Part shown: in pieces, positions 34,624 through 46,900 of the stretch | Layout of the letters: the number at the start of each line of letters is the position of its first letter | How positions within the stretch are numbered: position 1 is the stretch's first letter | Source of the DNA: Luzula sylvatica | Lineage: Eukaryota; Streptophyta; Magnoliopsida; Poales; Juncaceae | Direction: 5' to 3' | DNA: 64,000 nucleotides | Assembly (NCBI GenBank): GCA_946800325.1 | Contig: OX326961.1 | Span: 1,466,655 to 1,530,654, forward strand | Made by a program: the position numbers and the translations under genes | Notes under the pieces: generated by a model | Database searches by the model: none | What the model saw: only the letters and a program-made list of their open reading frames with translations | What the model was told of the DNA's origin: nothing

Positions 34624-35497
34624 ATGCTAAGGAAATTAATGGAGAAAGATCAAATAAAAGGAGAAATAATGTCTGAATCGTTCAATTCATCCTCAGATTT
34701 TCTCGCCCAAAAGTTTTTTAGGGTTCCAGGTCTCATTGTGAGGCTAAGCACGAAGGGTTTATTAGATCCGGATATAGCTTGGAGCCCTACCTCTCCATTA
34801 GACCTCAAAAACTTCTCTAATCTTAGTAGTTTTTCACTCATGTCCCCCAAATCCCCAAATTTGGATGGAAAGCCCAAAACTTGGGGCTCTGACAAGGTCT
34901 GTTTAGGCCTCATTGATGCTCTCAATCAAGAAAGTTTGCAATTTGGGAGTAGGAAAGTGCTTATTGGATCTGAATTTATGAAACCCAATTTGGAATTCAT
35001 ACCCGATACCAATAATGCAAATAAAATTGAGATCTTTGAGATTAAATTAGACCAAATCTCAAACTCTTTATCCATGAGTGAGATCGCCCAATCTGAGGAT
35101 TACACCTGCATTACTACTCATGGTCCTAATGCGAGAAAAATGCATATTTTTGGGGATTTCGTTTTGGAGATGGACAATAATACCAATACCGATACCAATT
35201 TCCCAATCGAAAAGAATTCAATTTTTTTCATCGAGCCATTTGAATCTCCGCACCTTGGTCCCCGCAATGAAATTTTGGATTTTTGCGAGCACTGCGACAA
35301 AAAGTTGCATGAAGGAAAAGATCTCTTCATGTATTTGTAAGTCATTATTTTAATTTATTTTTTTATCGAGAAAGTAAATTAATTTGTATTTATATGTAAT
35401 GAATTTATATTGTAGGGGGGAGAAAGCATTTTGTACCAAGGAGTGTAGATCTGAATACATAGAAGAGGACATAGACGAAGATAATATGGTTGAATAA
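34624..35497 (+). CDS. FCS-like zinc finger (FLZ) protein
   Basis: Two exons, 34624-35336 and 35416-35497 (donor TT/GTAAGT, acceptor TTGTAG/GGGG), encode 264 residues. The FLZ domain is split by the intron and lies near the C-terminus (residues ~225-258): ILDFCEHCDKKLHEGKDLFM then GEKAFCTKECRSEY. The zinc ligands are Cys-x2-Cys and Cys-x3-Cys. The diagnostic FCS triplet reads FCT here, a conservative change. The N-terminal two thirds are low-complexity, Ser/Asn-rich, with the family's usual FRVPGLIVRL and WSPTSPLDLKNFSNL blocks. FLZ proteins are plant-specific scaffolds that bind SnRK1 kinase and act in sugar/ABA and stress signalling. The intron position within the FLZ motif agrees with the family. 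The stop is followed by a second in-phase-region TAA and AT-rich 3' UTR. Confidence 0.93.
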
Positions 35498-37728
35498 TAA
35501 TTGGGTCTTTTTGCATTTTGCAAAATTGCAATTGAGGGTTGATCCTAAAAAAATGTGCTGTTTATGTTTATCTCTTGCAGCCATTAACGATCACTCTTTT
35601 TTTAGCAATTATATACACCCTTTTTTTGTTTTTTATTTTGGATTTTCGTTCTACATATTTACTGAACGGAAGTGTATCCATCTTTTTTGTAATTTTGGTT
35701 TTGTTGAATTTGGCCTATGATACTTTATAATATTATTTAAGCCAAATGTATGATGACTATATGAACAATGCTATCTTTTGTAATGAAATATTCTGAATAT
35801 TCTTAATCATAAGATATATAATGTTATTATTATGACTAGAAAAATTACTCGCGCTTCGCTGCAAATTTAATCATATAATAAATCAATATATATATTTCAT
35901 TAAAAAATGACATTATTATGCAAATCAAGAATATTAAATATTCAGCGACGATCCGATCGATGAACAAATGTAGACCTTTCGCAAAAAAACATAGGTAGGG
36001 ATGTAGTGGTGATTCTCCTGCGGGCGTTGTGGCGATCCACCTGCGTTCCCTATTATAAATTATTTATTTGTCAATAAAACGTGTCAATTAATATTTAATC
36101 GAGTCAATTAGAGATGCTAATTAAGTCACTGAACCCATTTTTGCCACCTCATCATGGTTACTTTTTAATTATATATACTTCGATGAATAGTAATTATCGA
36201 AGAATAGCAAATGAATAGTAATTAGCGATGAACAGTATTGTATCAAACAGTAATTAAACAAACAGTATTATCGGTGAACAGTAATTTGATGAACAGTGTT
36301 GATAACGTGGCCCGCTGAGGTGGAGCCAAAGTGTTAAATTTAATGGGAGGGTAGAATTTGGAGGGGCCCCAAGACATAGTATTCCATGAACGAGATTCCA
36401 AAATGGCATCTATTTTGATGGTACACAAATTGGTCCCCCACATGAATCAGTGCAAGAAATGGCACGAGTGATGGTACGAGAGGGAAGAGCATGAATATGA
36501 ATCCAACATGGTCTAATAGCTCAAGAGTCCATGACTTGGTCTGATCGAGACAAGAGTACTACTACTCTATTAGAGCTTGTACTCAAAGGTAATACACGTG
36601 TTTCAAACAGTTAAAGTTTCTCCTTGCTTTTGGCCGTTGATGCACAACAATTTCAATGTAATTTTTGAGAGAAGAGGAACTTTTCAAACGTTAATGCCAC
36701 AATCAAAAGAGATTAATTCATACAGCGATGCCACACTGCAGTGTGCACACATCTTGGCTTCTACTTTAAATAAGTGAACGGAACGAAAGTGCTGGGTAGG
36801 ACCGGCAAAAGATCTCAAAGATCCACGTTTGGTCGAACTCGGCTCGAAAAATGTTCGTTTGCAAGGTCGTGCACGGCTCGAATTAGCTCAAATTCGAACA
36901 ATTTTAAATTAAAAAAAAAAAAAACACAATTTTTTTCGAACCGAGTCGAGCGAACTCTAGTTTGAACCGAACCGAACTGACTCAAACCGATTGGAGTTTG
37001 AACTGAACTGACCTGGCTCGAGCTGAAAAACACAACTCGAGTCCCTATTTGAAAGTTCGAATCAGGCCGAGCTGAGTTCTGTTCGAACTCGAGTTGGGCT
37101 TATGACGTATGACTCCAAAAAGTCTAGTGGTCCCGAATTCATCCACTAAGTTCTCCCAAAATGATGTTTTATTGTTTGAAAGTATTTTATTCTATAAAAA
37201 ATAAAATCGATTGTGAAAACACACTCACTTCTCATTACTACTCAACAAACACACTCACTTTCTAAACTTTTTGTTACTACTCAACAAACACACTCACTTC
37301 TCATTACTTGGGTGACCAAATAATTGTTCGGCGATCCTAAAGGAAACATTTCACCAACATTATTTGGGATAAATGGGGTCACGAAACAAGTAAATAAATT
37401 CGATTTACCACGTGTGTTAAACTTAAAATGAGTGTTGGATTGTGAAAACATCCTGATCTTGATCTGACTGAGTTCAACTTATTAACCGAATCCCTTTCTT
37501 TTTCTTTTTCTTTTTCTTTTTCTTTTAACTAAACCACCCAACTTCACACCAACAATACTTATGATGTGTTGGTTTGTGGATACATATCATCTCTTTCTGC
37601 ATCATACATGTCTCCGCATAACAACCCCCAAAAAATAAAATAAACCACATTTGGTTTTGATTAAGAAATCAAACCCAACAAAAAACAATACGAAAATAAT
37701 AACACGGAATAGAGTTAATTGAAAGAAC
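35498..37728. other. Intergenic DNA with Helitron-like end and small repeats
   Basis: At 35836-35860, on the minus strand, GCGAAGCGCGAGTAATTTTT then CTAG/T resembles a Helitron 3' end and matches the one at 30860. At 36180-36300 the word GATGAACAGTAATT recurs with variants as a short minisatellite. At 36825-37110 the words TCGAACTCGGCTCGAA and GAGCTGA recur and pair with each other. At 37195-37310 CAACAAACACACTCACTT is directly repeated. A (CTTTTT)n tract lies at 37497-37526. No gene seen. Confidence 0.4.
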
Positions 37729-39263
37729 TCAAATTTGACGAGTATTGTAGGATTTACAATTCCCGCATTTCTGAGCAAGAACGTGAAATTGCACCTCTGA
37801 CGTGCCCCCGCAATCATTGCATAATATCCTCACCTTATCATTAAAAATAAAATTTAACACCGATAAAAATATATATTACACAATTTGAAATTACGAGAAA
37901 TTAACTCAATATACCATTTTATTCTGAAGGGATTCTGGCATGGGCGTGGCGGCTATTTCCATGTCGAGTTTCTCCCATACTTTTGACATATCGCATACCG
38001 ATTTCGAGCATAGAGGACACACGTACCTAAAAACGAAATTTTTATTTTATATTACCATACAAAATTGGGATTTGAAGTAACGGGAATTCAAATACTGAAT
38101 TAAGCTCACAAGTTATGATATTCCATTCCTTCCAAGCAATTTGTATGGAGAGTGTGGCCGCATGGAAGCACCGATACGTCTTCTCTCGATTCAAATAAAT
38201 ACTAATAAAACAAAACACATTATTATTTCTTTTCAACTAATTTAAAATTATATGTATATTTTATATTATATTATATTTATACCTCGAAACAAACAGGGCA
38301 ATCGTGATGCATGGCTCGCTCCACACAAGGATGGCTATTCTTTAATATTGTCGAATAACAACACCCTAAATTTATACATTCATTTTGTTAAAATTAGAAT
38401 AGAAAGCCAAATTAATTAATTAGTATTTCATTAAAATAGAATTTGCAAAAAAAATGTGTGAATTAATTAATTACCACACTTGTAGCAATGAAAAAAGTTT
38501 TCTCTACCACCAATTCTGGCAAATAGCAAACAAAGTATTTATTCGATCCAATATTAACTAATTAATTAGTAAATGTTTAAAATTTGAAAATGAGAATAAA
38601 ATAATTTAGTACCTGCAAATACCGCAACCATTACAGTGAAATTGTTGCTTGGAGAGCTGGAAATTAATCAAGTTACAAAAACTTGGTCCATATTCAAAAA
38701 TATAATGCTAATAATATTAACGAAAATTAAATTTCGCTTACATCATCATCGAAAAACTTGCAAATATAGCAAAAAAAAATTCCCATGCACACGCCGCAAT
38801 TGACACACATTTGCCCCACCTATGCTTCAAAATTACATAATTAAAGGCATAATTGTTTGAATTAATATATAACACAAATAAAATGAATTCGATTTTGGTA
38901 ATACCTCTTGTTCGGTACCACATAATGAACAAATAATATGAGAGATTTGATGACGTGGCAAATCATGTCTCTTCATCTCATCAATGTTTATCGAGTTCTG
39001 CAAAAATCAAAATACATTTATCAGAAACACATGCCTTTGAAAAATATATAAAAACATAGGGTATTTTTGTAAAATTACCCTATAATATATGCAATTTATA
39101 TATCATAAATATAAATGACATTATTAAATGTACCGTATATTCGTTGTGGCAATGTCTACAATCAAAAATTCCATTGCAACACGGAGCCCTTATCTTGCAT
39201 CTCCTTCTATAGTGTGTGCATCTACAAGATTCCATAGTAAACCACCAATATTACATTATTGTA

Positions 39264-39317
<54 letters not shown>

Positions 39318-39400
39318 CCATATTGCATGAGGCCTTTATCTAGGGTTTCGACGGACACGAGGTCACCGATATGGTCGTGCTGAGCTGGCAAATCTCCCAT
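37729..39400 (-). CDS. RZFP34: CHY zinc-finger/RING E3 ubiquitin ligase (RZFP34/CHYR1-like)
   Basis: Ten exons on the minus strand: 39400-39318, 39221-39134, 38997-38905, 38819-38742, 38656-38613, 38515-38475, 38365-38283, 38201-38110, 38026-37915, 37833-37729. All have GT/AG borders and matching phases. The protein has 272 residues, close to the 270-290 usual for the family. Order of domains: CHY finger ([20 protein letters not shown], then [10 protein letters not shown] and CSLCGTEQE), CTCHY finger (CVNCGVCMG...[18 protein letters not shown]), RING-H2 (CPVCFEYLFES...[10 protein letters not shown]...CPLC) and a C-terminal zinc ribbon ([15 protein letters not shown]...[11 protein letters not shown]). 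All expected metal ligands are present. Relatives ubiquitinate stress and ABA signalling factors. The sequence resembles RZFP34/CHYR1 more than MIEL1 (CPVCFEYLF, SYNTRQ). The C-terminus is shorter than RZFP34's. Intron 1 carries a (CT)n run close to its donor. Confidence 0.95.
39269..39314. repeat. (GA)n microsatellite in intron 1 of the RING gene
   Basis: About 23 GA units on the plus strand (CT on the transcribed strand), starting three bases after the donor GTA of the RZFP34-like gene. The plus-strand ORF at 39128-39343 is caused by it. Confidence 0.95.
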
Positions 39401-42077
39401 CTGATTTTTATTATTTGTAATTTTCTCTCCCTTTTAATTAAACAAAATAAATAAACCTGCAAGCAAAGGTTACTTAAACAAAAGGGCCCTAATTTTTTCC
39501 TACAAAAGAAGTCGAAGATTGGAGATGATGAAATCATCATGTCAAGCACAAATCACGATGCAACTTGATTGGAACGAATGAATGAACGGCTCTTATCGCT
39601 CCACAATTCCCCGTTTAATCCATTATTTGAAGAAGGACCCCAGATATAATTAACACTCTGATAAGAGGAAACACAACATAAAACAGCATCAAATCTTAAG
39701 AAGGAACGGGGGAAGATTCAAAGACACACTTCTGATTTGCGAAAATATTAACTCAGATTTGTTTTTAAATTTTGGTTTAAGACGATTTGTTGGATCTACC
39801 TTGGATCAATTGAAAATTCTTTTCTTCCATGTGTAGAAATTCGCTTTGATTTGAGGAGGCCTGTCCTTCTTCGACCTTACCTTTCTTCATTGTTTAATAG
39901 TTTTGAAATGCCCTTTTATGAAAAGAAGGTAATAATAAAATGGATCATTTGTTTGTTTTTAACTTAGTACTGAATTCTAAGTTTTGCTTCAAAATTTAAC
40001 AAGGAAGAGAAGAAAAAAGTAGATTCAATCAATTGCCTAAACCTAAATCATGTTGATTCAATCGAGTAATTAATAAATAAAGTGAGAATCAAATCGACTT
40101 TTCCTCGAATACGTGTGGTTGAGGGTTCAAATTGGATTAGAAAATGCGAGGTCGAGATTTCACCCAAAGGAGAGTGAAATTGCGCCATATTGTCAAGCAA
40201 TTAAGAAATATCAGAGATTATACTGCATGGTTACCCCCCTCACAGACACAAAATCAACGTCAGATCATCAATTAATCGCGATACTCAAACATATCCGTGA
40301 CAATTTCCACTCATATTTAGAAATTCAAGAAGCTCGATACTTCTAAAATCCCTCAGAACGTAATTAACCTACCTAGTTACGAATCTAACGCAGCAATCAA
40401 GCGGCTAAACTCACGATCTAACACCTAGCACGATATATCTAATTATAATTACAAAAAAAAAAAAAAAGAACGGAAAAGAACCGCAAAATTCGCCGAATCA
40501 ATCCGAGACGAAGACGATGCAGAATGGAGTTGCAAAGAAGGGAATTTCGTCTGATTTATCGATATGGTGAGGTGATATTTTTGATTGTTTGAATTTTTAG
40601 TTAAAGTAAGGTTTATATATGGGAATTTGATGGTGACCGGACCGACTGCTTATCGCCAGTTTTCTAGAGACTTCGTTTCAGATAGAGTAGTGATCTATGT
40701 CCCTGGTATTCTCCCACGCAATTTTTTATGACGTATCATGATTTTTAAAATTTTAATTTATAATTTAACATTTCATTAAAATTTCAAATCATACATTAAT
40801 GTGTTAAAAATTAAGATGTTAAATTATATTCACGTCATCAAAAAGTCATCAAAAATTAAGAAAGAGAGTACTATAAAATATTCAACATTTTTCTTTTTAC
40901 TTTCGGATATTTTTTTTTAGATTTTAATAGCCCGTAGGCACTTTCAGATATTTATGTAAGAAATTACCGCTTCTCTACAATAATAACAATACTCAACATA
41001 GAATCTATTGACAACTTCGTTTATTTTTTCCTCACAACAATACAAAAGTATATTTAAGTAAGAAACTATTAATAACCTGGTTTTTAGAAACATTTATTTG
41101 TTATTTCTTTTAAAAACAAAATCATCATTTTTTCTATAAATAATAAATAAATATAAGAAGAAGTTCAGTGTTTTAATTATTTTTTGTGATTTAAAATTTG
41201 TTGACATATGATTTGTCATCCTAAATTTCTGATATTTTTTAGGCAAATTTTCAAAAAAATCCTTAACAATATTTCAAAAAAAAAAAAAACTTCTTCAAAA
41301 CTCAAAAAAAAAAAAAAACCTGTTACAAACTTTTCATTTTCATTTAACGCCCTATCGGCAAATTAATTTAATTAAAATGTTAGATTATTTTAATGACCAA
41401 ATTACTCTTCAAGCTAATTTTTTATTCTTAATAATAAATAATAAATAATTTATGGAAATAAAAAAGTAAATTTAATAATAATAAATAATAATTTATGAAT
41501 AATAATGATAGTATTAATAATAATAATACAAAAAAATTCAATAGAATCAATACGCAACAACTACAAAACTTAAAAACAATATGATTTATGTAATTAAGCC
41601 TGATTAAAATTGTTTTAGAATGATTAATTTTTTCAAATTATTATCAAAAAAATTAATTTATTGAAATGACCTAAAACGATAATCACATCAGTTAAAATAG
41701 TTGAGCCGACGCAGCAACTTAAGAATGCTCAACACACAATGCACGAAAAAGTAAAAAGCAAGGAATGGAAAATTGTATGTTTGGAAGAAAATAATAATTG
41801 TAGAGGAATCGAAGAAGATAAGTGATGACGGCGCCACGTAGGCACATTGATCCGTTTCAATCAAGCAAACTTTGACGCCGACTAATTATCTTCTTTGCAT
41901 ATTTTCATATTTCATTCAGCCCATTGTTTTTTATTTTTGCACAGAATTTTTGTTACAGAGTTATGTTTATCTGGGCCATTTTTTTCATTCTTTTTTTTAT
42001 CAAGTTAATCCATTTCATAAGGCCCATTTCCATCATTATATTTGTTCTGCATGATAATATATTTTTGATGGAAGACA
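39401..42077. other. Intergenic DNA, upstream of the RING gene
   Basis: Includes the RING gene's promoter on the minus strand; no clear TATA box was chosen. A-runs lie at 40452-40465 and 41277-41330. The 77-codon frame at 40113-40346 has no recognisable motif. A short C/G-containing stretch around 40480-40700 has no coding evidence. Confidence 0.35.
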
Positions 42078-42213
42078 GTATTTTTTTTTTTTTTTTTTTT
42101 TTTGAGTGAATGGAGAAGACAGGTTTTTCATTGCCAATGAGACTCGAATCCACAACCTCTCACAACATATGATTTTTTGTGTCACACCCAGCCATCGGAC
42201 CACGAACCCATTA
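42078..42213 (-). repeat. SINE copy B with poly(A) tail
   Basis: Minus strand: GGTTCGTGGTCCGATGGCTG (box A region), TGTGACACAAAAAATCATAT, GTTGTGAGGTTGTG, box B GATTCGAGTCTCATTG, then a ~25-base A tail (T-run at 42079-42103 on the plus strand). It is the same family as 25600-25733. No firm target duplication seen. Confidence 0.7.
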
Positions 42214-43607
42214 ACAATATAGTATATTATTGACGTCATATTTATTTTGTTATTACGATAGGGGGACATAAGTATAACTCAGATTTTTCCATGTAGAAAG
42301 ATAGATGGATATTTCGATTTTGGAGATTTATTACCGGATAAACTTGAGCTAATATTAGTATTTTAATGTTTTAATGTTACTTTCAGACTTTTCAAATGAA
42401 AAAAAGGGTGTTGAAATAATGGTCTTTTAATCCCTTTCTCACCTACTATATACTTTGTTGAAATCTACGCAAAGAGGTTTGAGTCTACCAAAATTCCACA
42501 AAGCATATCAATTATATATCAACTTTTGTGTACTTTATGATACATATATCATTAACTATATTAACTATATTAACTATACTTTATAATTTTTTTGCTATAT
42601 CAATGTGTTGATAAAAAGAGGTTGCTCCCGCAATTCTTAATATTTATCCTTGATATTGTCACATGATATCATGATATTAATTTTCTATCAAATTAACGTC
42701 AAATTTATATATATAAAGAAATTAATAATTAATTAATATGTATTTTTGTTGGTACGTTGAAATTAATAATTAATTCGTTTTTTATATTAATTGAATTGCT
42801 AATAGTAATTACTCTCACTAATACTCTTCGAAATACCCAAAGGAAGAGAAAGATGGATCGTGTGGGCAGAGTAAAATTTTCCTAATAAGTGCGTTGATTA
42901 TTTGTGTGGGCACAGTAAAATTACCTCTCCGTTTTTTGTATAAAAACCCGATGATGTTGCCTCAATTTTTGTGCTGTCCAAATCATGGTATTAAGTTAAT
43001 TAATTCATCGAGTTTTTAAAATTAGGTGGTACCGGAATTTAAAAATCAGTTTTATATTAGTTTTGAAATATTTTTAAAAACTGAGTTATTTTTTAAAAAA
43101 AATTCCCACACAGAATTACAATTTGTTTTTTTCAGCTAGATCCTACAAAACATTAATTATCAAGATATATTTGGCAGCTTTATCTTGGTAGGTATCTATA
43201 TATAGTCAATAGTATTTTGAGTAAATAGTGTGATCTTTATGAACATGACAAATTCAAGAGTCATATAGTCTTAAAGTAGCTATAGTTCCGTAATTAAAGG
43301 ATTCAAAATGTTGTTTAGCATGCACAAAAAATAATTCAAACTCAAACTCAAACTCGTAGTAAAATAGAATTCAAACTCCTTTTGATAGAGATATACAAGC
43401 ACTCAATGTATCTAATTTCCACATGAAAATAATTGCATTGTTTATATAAGATAATCATTATGATCATCGCCATCACCAAGAAAGTGAACTGCAAATTCAT
43501 TTTTGGGCTAAAAAAAAAGATTATGTGCTTTTAAAAATATTTTGTCAAACACAGAAAAGGTGTCTAGAAAAGTATATTGAACAGTTAATTAAAATATATA
43601 TATATAT
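42214..43607. other. AT-rich intergenic DNA
   Basis: No gene. AGTAAAATT(T/A)CC..., following a GTGTGGGCAG/CA word, is directly repeated near 42866 and 42905. Confidence 0.3.
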
Positions 43608-43865
43608 GGGGGCTTTTATCATACACCTGTTTCCTTATCATACACCCATTTTCAAGGATATTTGGAGTAATTATCCATTTATGAATATTTAAGGTAAGAT
43701 ATCAAATATATTTATCAATTAATGTTTAACTAAATTGAAATTTTTTGTTGTTCATTTAAACAAAAATCTCCATAAAAAATAAATTTTATGATACACCTTT
43801 TTACAAATATAATTAATTGTTAAAATATCCAAAATACCCTTGTAAAAGGGCGTATGATAGAACTC

Positions 43866-43868
<3 letters not shown>
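43608..43868. mobile_element. Possible 261-bp MITE in a (TA)n tract
   Basis: The left end GGGGGCTTTTATCATACACC and the right end, whose complement reads GGGAGTTCTATCATACGCCC, match at about 15 of 20 bases. Both outer flanks are TA repeats (43596-43607 and 43866-43921), fitting insertion at TA. The interior repeats the theme ATCATACACC. Confidence 0.5.
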
Positions 43869-43926
<58 letters not shown>

Positions 43927-46900
43927 GCTAAAAATGCAAGTTCATTTTGCTTGGAAACGAACCAAATTAAATAAACCACGTGGTAGATAAATATGTAGTG
44001 GATGAATGCATGACTTTTAAGTTTTTCTTTGAATAATTAGTAATGCAAATTAGTAATGCAAATTTTAATACGCAAAAAATGGAATCTACATGTTGTCATT
44101 TCTCTAGCAGCTACTTTTTAGGGTTGGAACTTTTTCTTTGGAAGATTCTCAAAACTATAACCTCTCGTCTAAAAAATAACTATAAATTGATGCACAATGT
44201 ATTTCTATCATCACATTTTCTATTATTTTTCATCTTTTTTTCTATATGCTTCATTTGAGGAATCGATAAAATGTATAAACAAATATGAGCTTATCAGATT
44301 TGAAAGCATTTAGTTTTTGTGAATGCTTAAGATGAATTGTACTGAAAAACATACAATATTCTCATAAATCCAAATCTTTAATTTCAAACATCTAAAACCA
44401 TAAAAAGAATCCAACAATTTACACATGAACTTAGTTATCACACTAAAAAAATGTAAACAATCAGTGTGATTCTTTTTGCTCAGATCAAAATCATGAAGTT
44501 TCGTTAAATTTTGCCAAACATATCTTCTCGAAATAAAGAATTTGCACTTTTTTCCAAAAAGATTGGAATAAGGCTATAAGAAAAGTAAATTTCACAGTTG
44601 TAGTTTACTTATTTTAAGGAGTTCATGGTTTCATGTGGATTGATAATTTGTAGCTATTTATCATAAGTTATTAAATAGAAGGACAATTAGCTACACCAAA
44701 AAGCTACACAAGAATTGCAACAAAATTATAAGAATAATGATAACTTATAAATTTACAAGGTGATGTAATTAGGATCGAAAATTGGAATAAACCAACGATT
44801 ATAATTGTGCTTATTATTGCCAATCTATTTTAGTGTGATTCTTCAATAAGTGGATTCTCTAATAAAGAAATGCCATTATTGTCGCAAATTTGGACGAGCA
44901 ATTCGATGTTTTGTACTTTTTTAATCCGCATTTCTAAATTCAGTGACCCCATTTCTATTATTTTTTATTTGAACAAAGGAGATATTTTATCCTTGTTTGT
45001 TATTATTTTCGATGTCAATTAAATTGAAGAGATAGAAATACATGAGCAATGAGCAAGAGTAATTTGGACAAATATAATTAAAATTAATTAATTTCATGAG
45101 AATCACTTTACAATGTAGTATTATCATTATTTTTTGTGGAAAGCACTTTACAATGAATGTGAGAAAAAATTATTTCTCATGAGCAAACATTCCAAGAAAA
45201 AATACATTCTTTTCATGATAAAAAAAACACCGTTAGGTTCATTAAAAAAAAATTACATTTTTTTTAATCCTCAACTATTTAATTTGTTCGTGTTGTACTT
45301 TCCATTCAGTTAAATAATATGTAGTCGTTATTATTGACACGCAAGTGATACGTTACAATATCGTAGTAAATATTTAAAAATGTAAAATCTGACTTATTTT
45401 TTCAAACACGGTGATGATTGATTTATGTTTATAACATAACAAAATGTTAAACAGATTTAATATTTAAAAATGAAAAATAATGTATTTTCACGTTCAATTT
45501 GGATCATGTACTATGATTTCCGAAACCAACACTTCCTTAGGAACCGATAAAATTATTGTGTGAATAAGACTTGTGTTATAATTAAATTGATCTTTCTTCT
45601 AATAAATATTTAATTTTTTTGTTTTTATTTTCAAATAATATGAAATTGGTTCAATACGAAATGTCGGATATTTATTAGTTTGATTATCTCTTTGAATAAA
45701 ATATATTAAAAAGTTAGGATATGTTAAAGCTTTTCTATCTTTGTTGAATGTTTTTTTAGATAAAATTCTCTATCTATTCGAATTAGAAGAAAAGGAATAT
45801 TTCTCATTTTTGCAACAATTACTTTTCAGAGATGGAATAAGATTTCTCATATAGTAGAATCTTTACCGGAGATATTGTAATTCGACTTGGAAGTTTGATT
45901 GCGATTCAAAACAGAGAATTTGAATCTCAACCTAATTAGAAAAAAAGAAAACGGCCAGGAAACAAATATCTCTGTATTTTTTATTCTGTTAGATTATTCT
46001 TTTGAAAAACAATAGAATATGAAAATAGTGAGATTAAGAATGAATTCTAGTAATGTGCGTGAAGTCGTGTTAATTCTTATGTGTCATCTACGGTTTGGAT
46101 TACAAAATCATCAAGTTGATGGAGGATATCATTCAATAGATATAATTTTGAAGATGTGACCACATGCCGTGTCGCTATTTTTCTATTGCAACCCAAATTA
46201 TATCCATGTATAGAAGAAAAATATAATTTGCCCCCAAGCTCATCACAATATCTTTGATGAAGTGACAAAATGAATTGATTAACATTTCTAATTGACTCAA
46301 TTAAACGTTAATTGACACGTTTAATTAACACATCAATAATTTATAATATGTTAATATTAATTGACATGTCAATTCAATTAAACGATCAATTAAATCGTTA
46401 AATGAGACAATCAATAATACTAATCAACCTATTTAATCATCTCTTGTCGCCTCATCAAGGATGTTATTTTTGTGTTATTGGAGCTCCATATATAATCCTC
46501 GTATGAAATTATGGCTCAATTGTTAATATCTTATGATATAATTTACAATTGTATTTTTTTTAAAAAGAAAATTGATATTTTTTATGTTAATGGATGAAAT
46601 TTTAAATATATATTTCGGTTTTGTGTGTATTATTCACGATTTTTTGTGTATGAAATTTTTTATGATGTAATTTACACTTTTGTTAATGGATGAAATTTTA
46701 AAAACAAAAAAATAAAACCATAATAAAAAAGATTTTTTGTGTATGATATTATTTTTGCACATTATTTTATTGGATTATATTATAGACATTGTGGCCTTCA
46801 TTTGAGTATTTGACTAGCCTTTATCTGATTTATTTTATTGGATTACTATAATAATAATAATAATAATTGAAATTTTCGCGTACCATAATGCGTATCTTTC

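Noticed and set aside
36243..36443. Minus-strand ORF with mixed composition
   Set aside because: No motif, no splice partners, and it overlaps a minisatellite edge.
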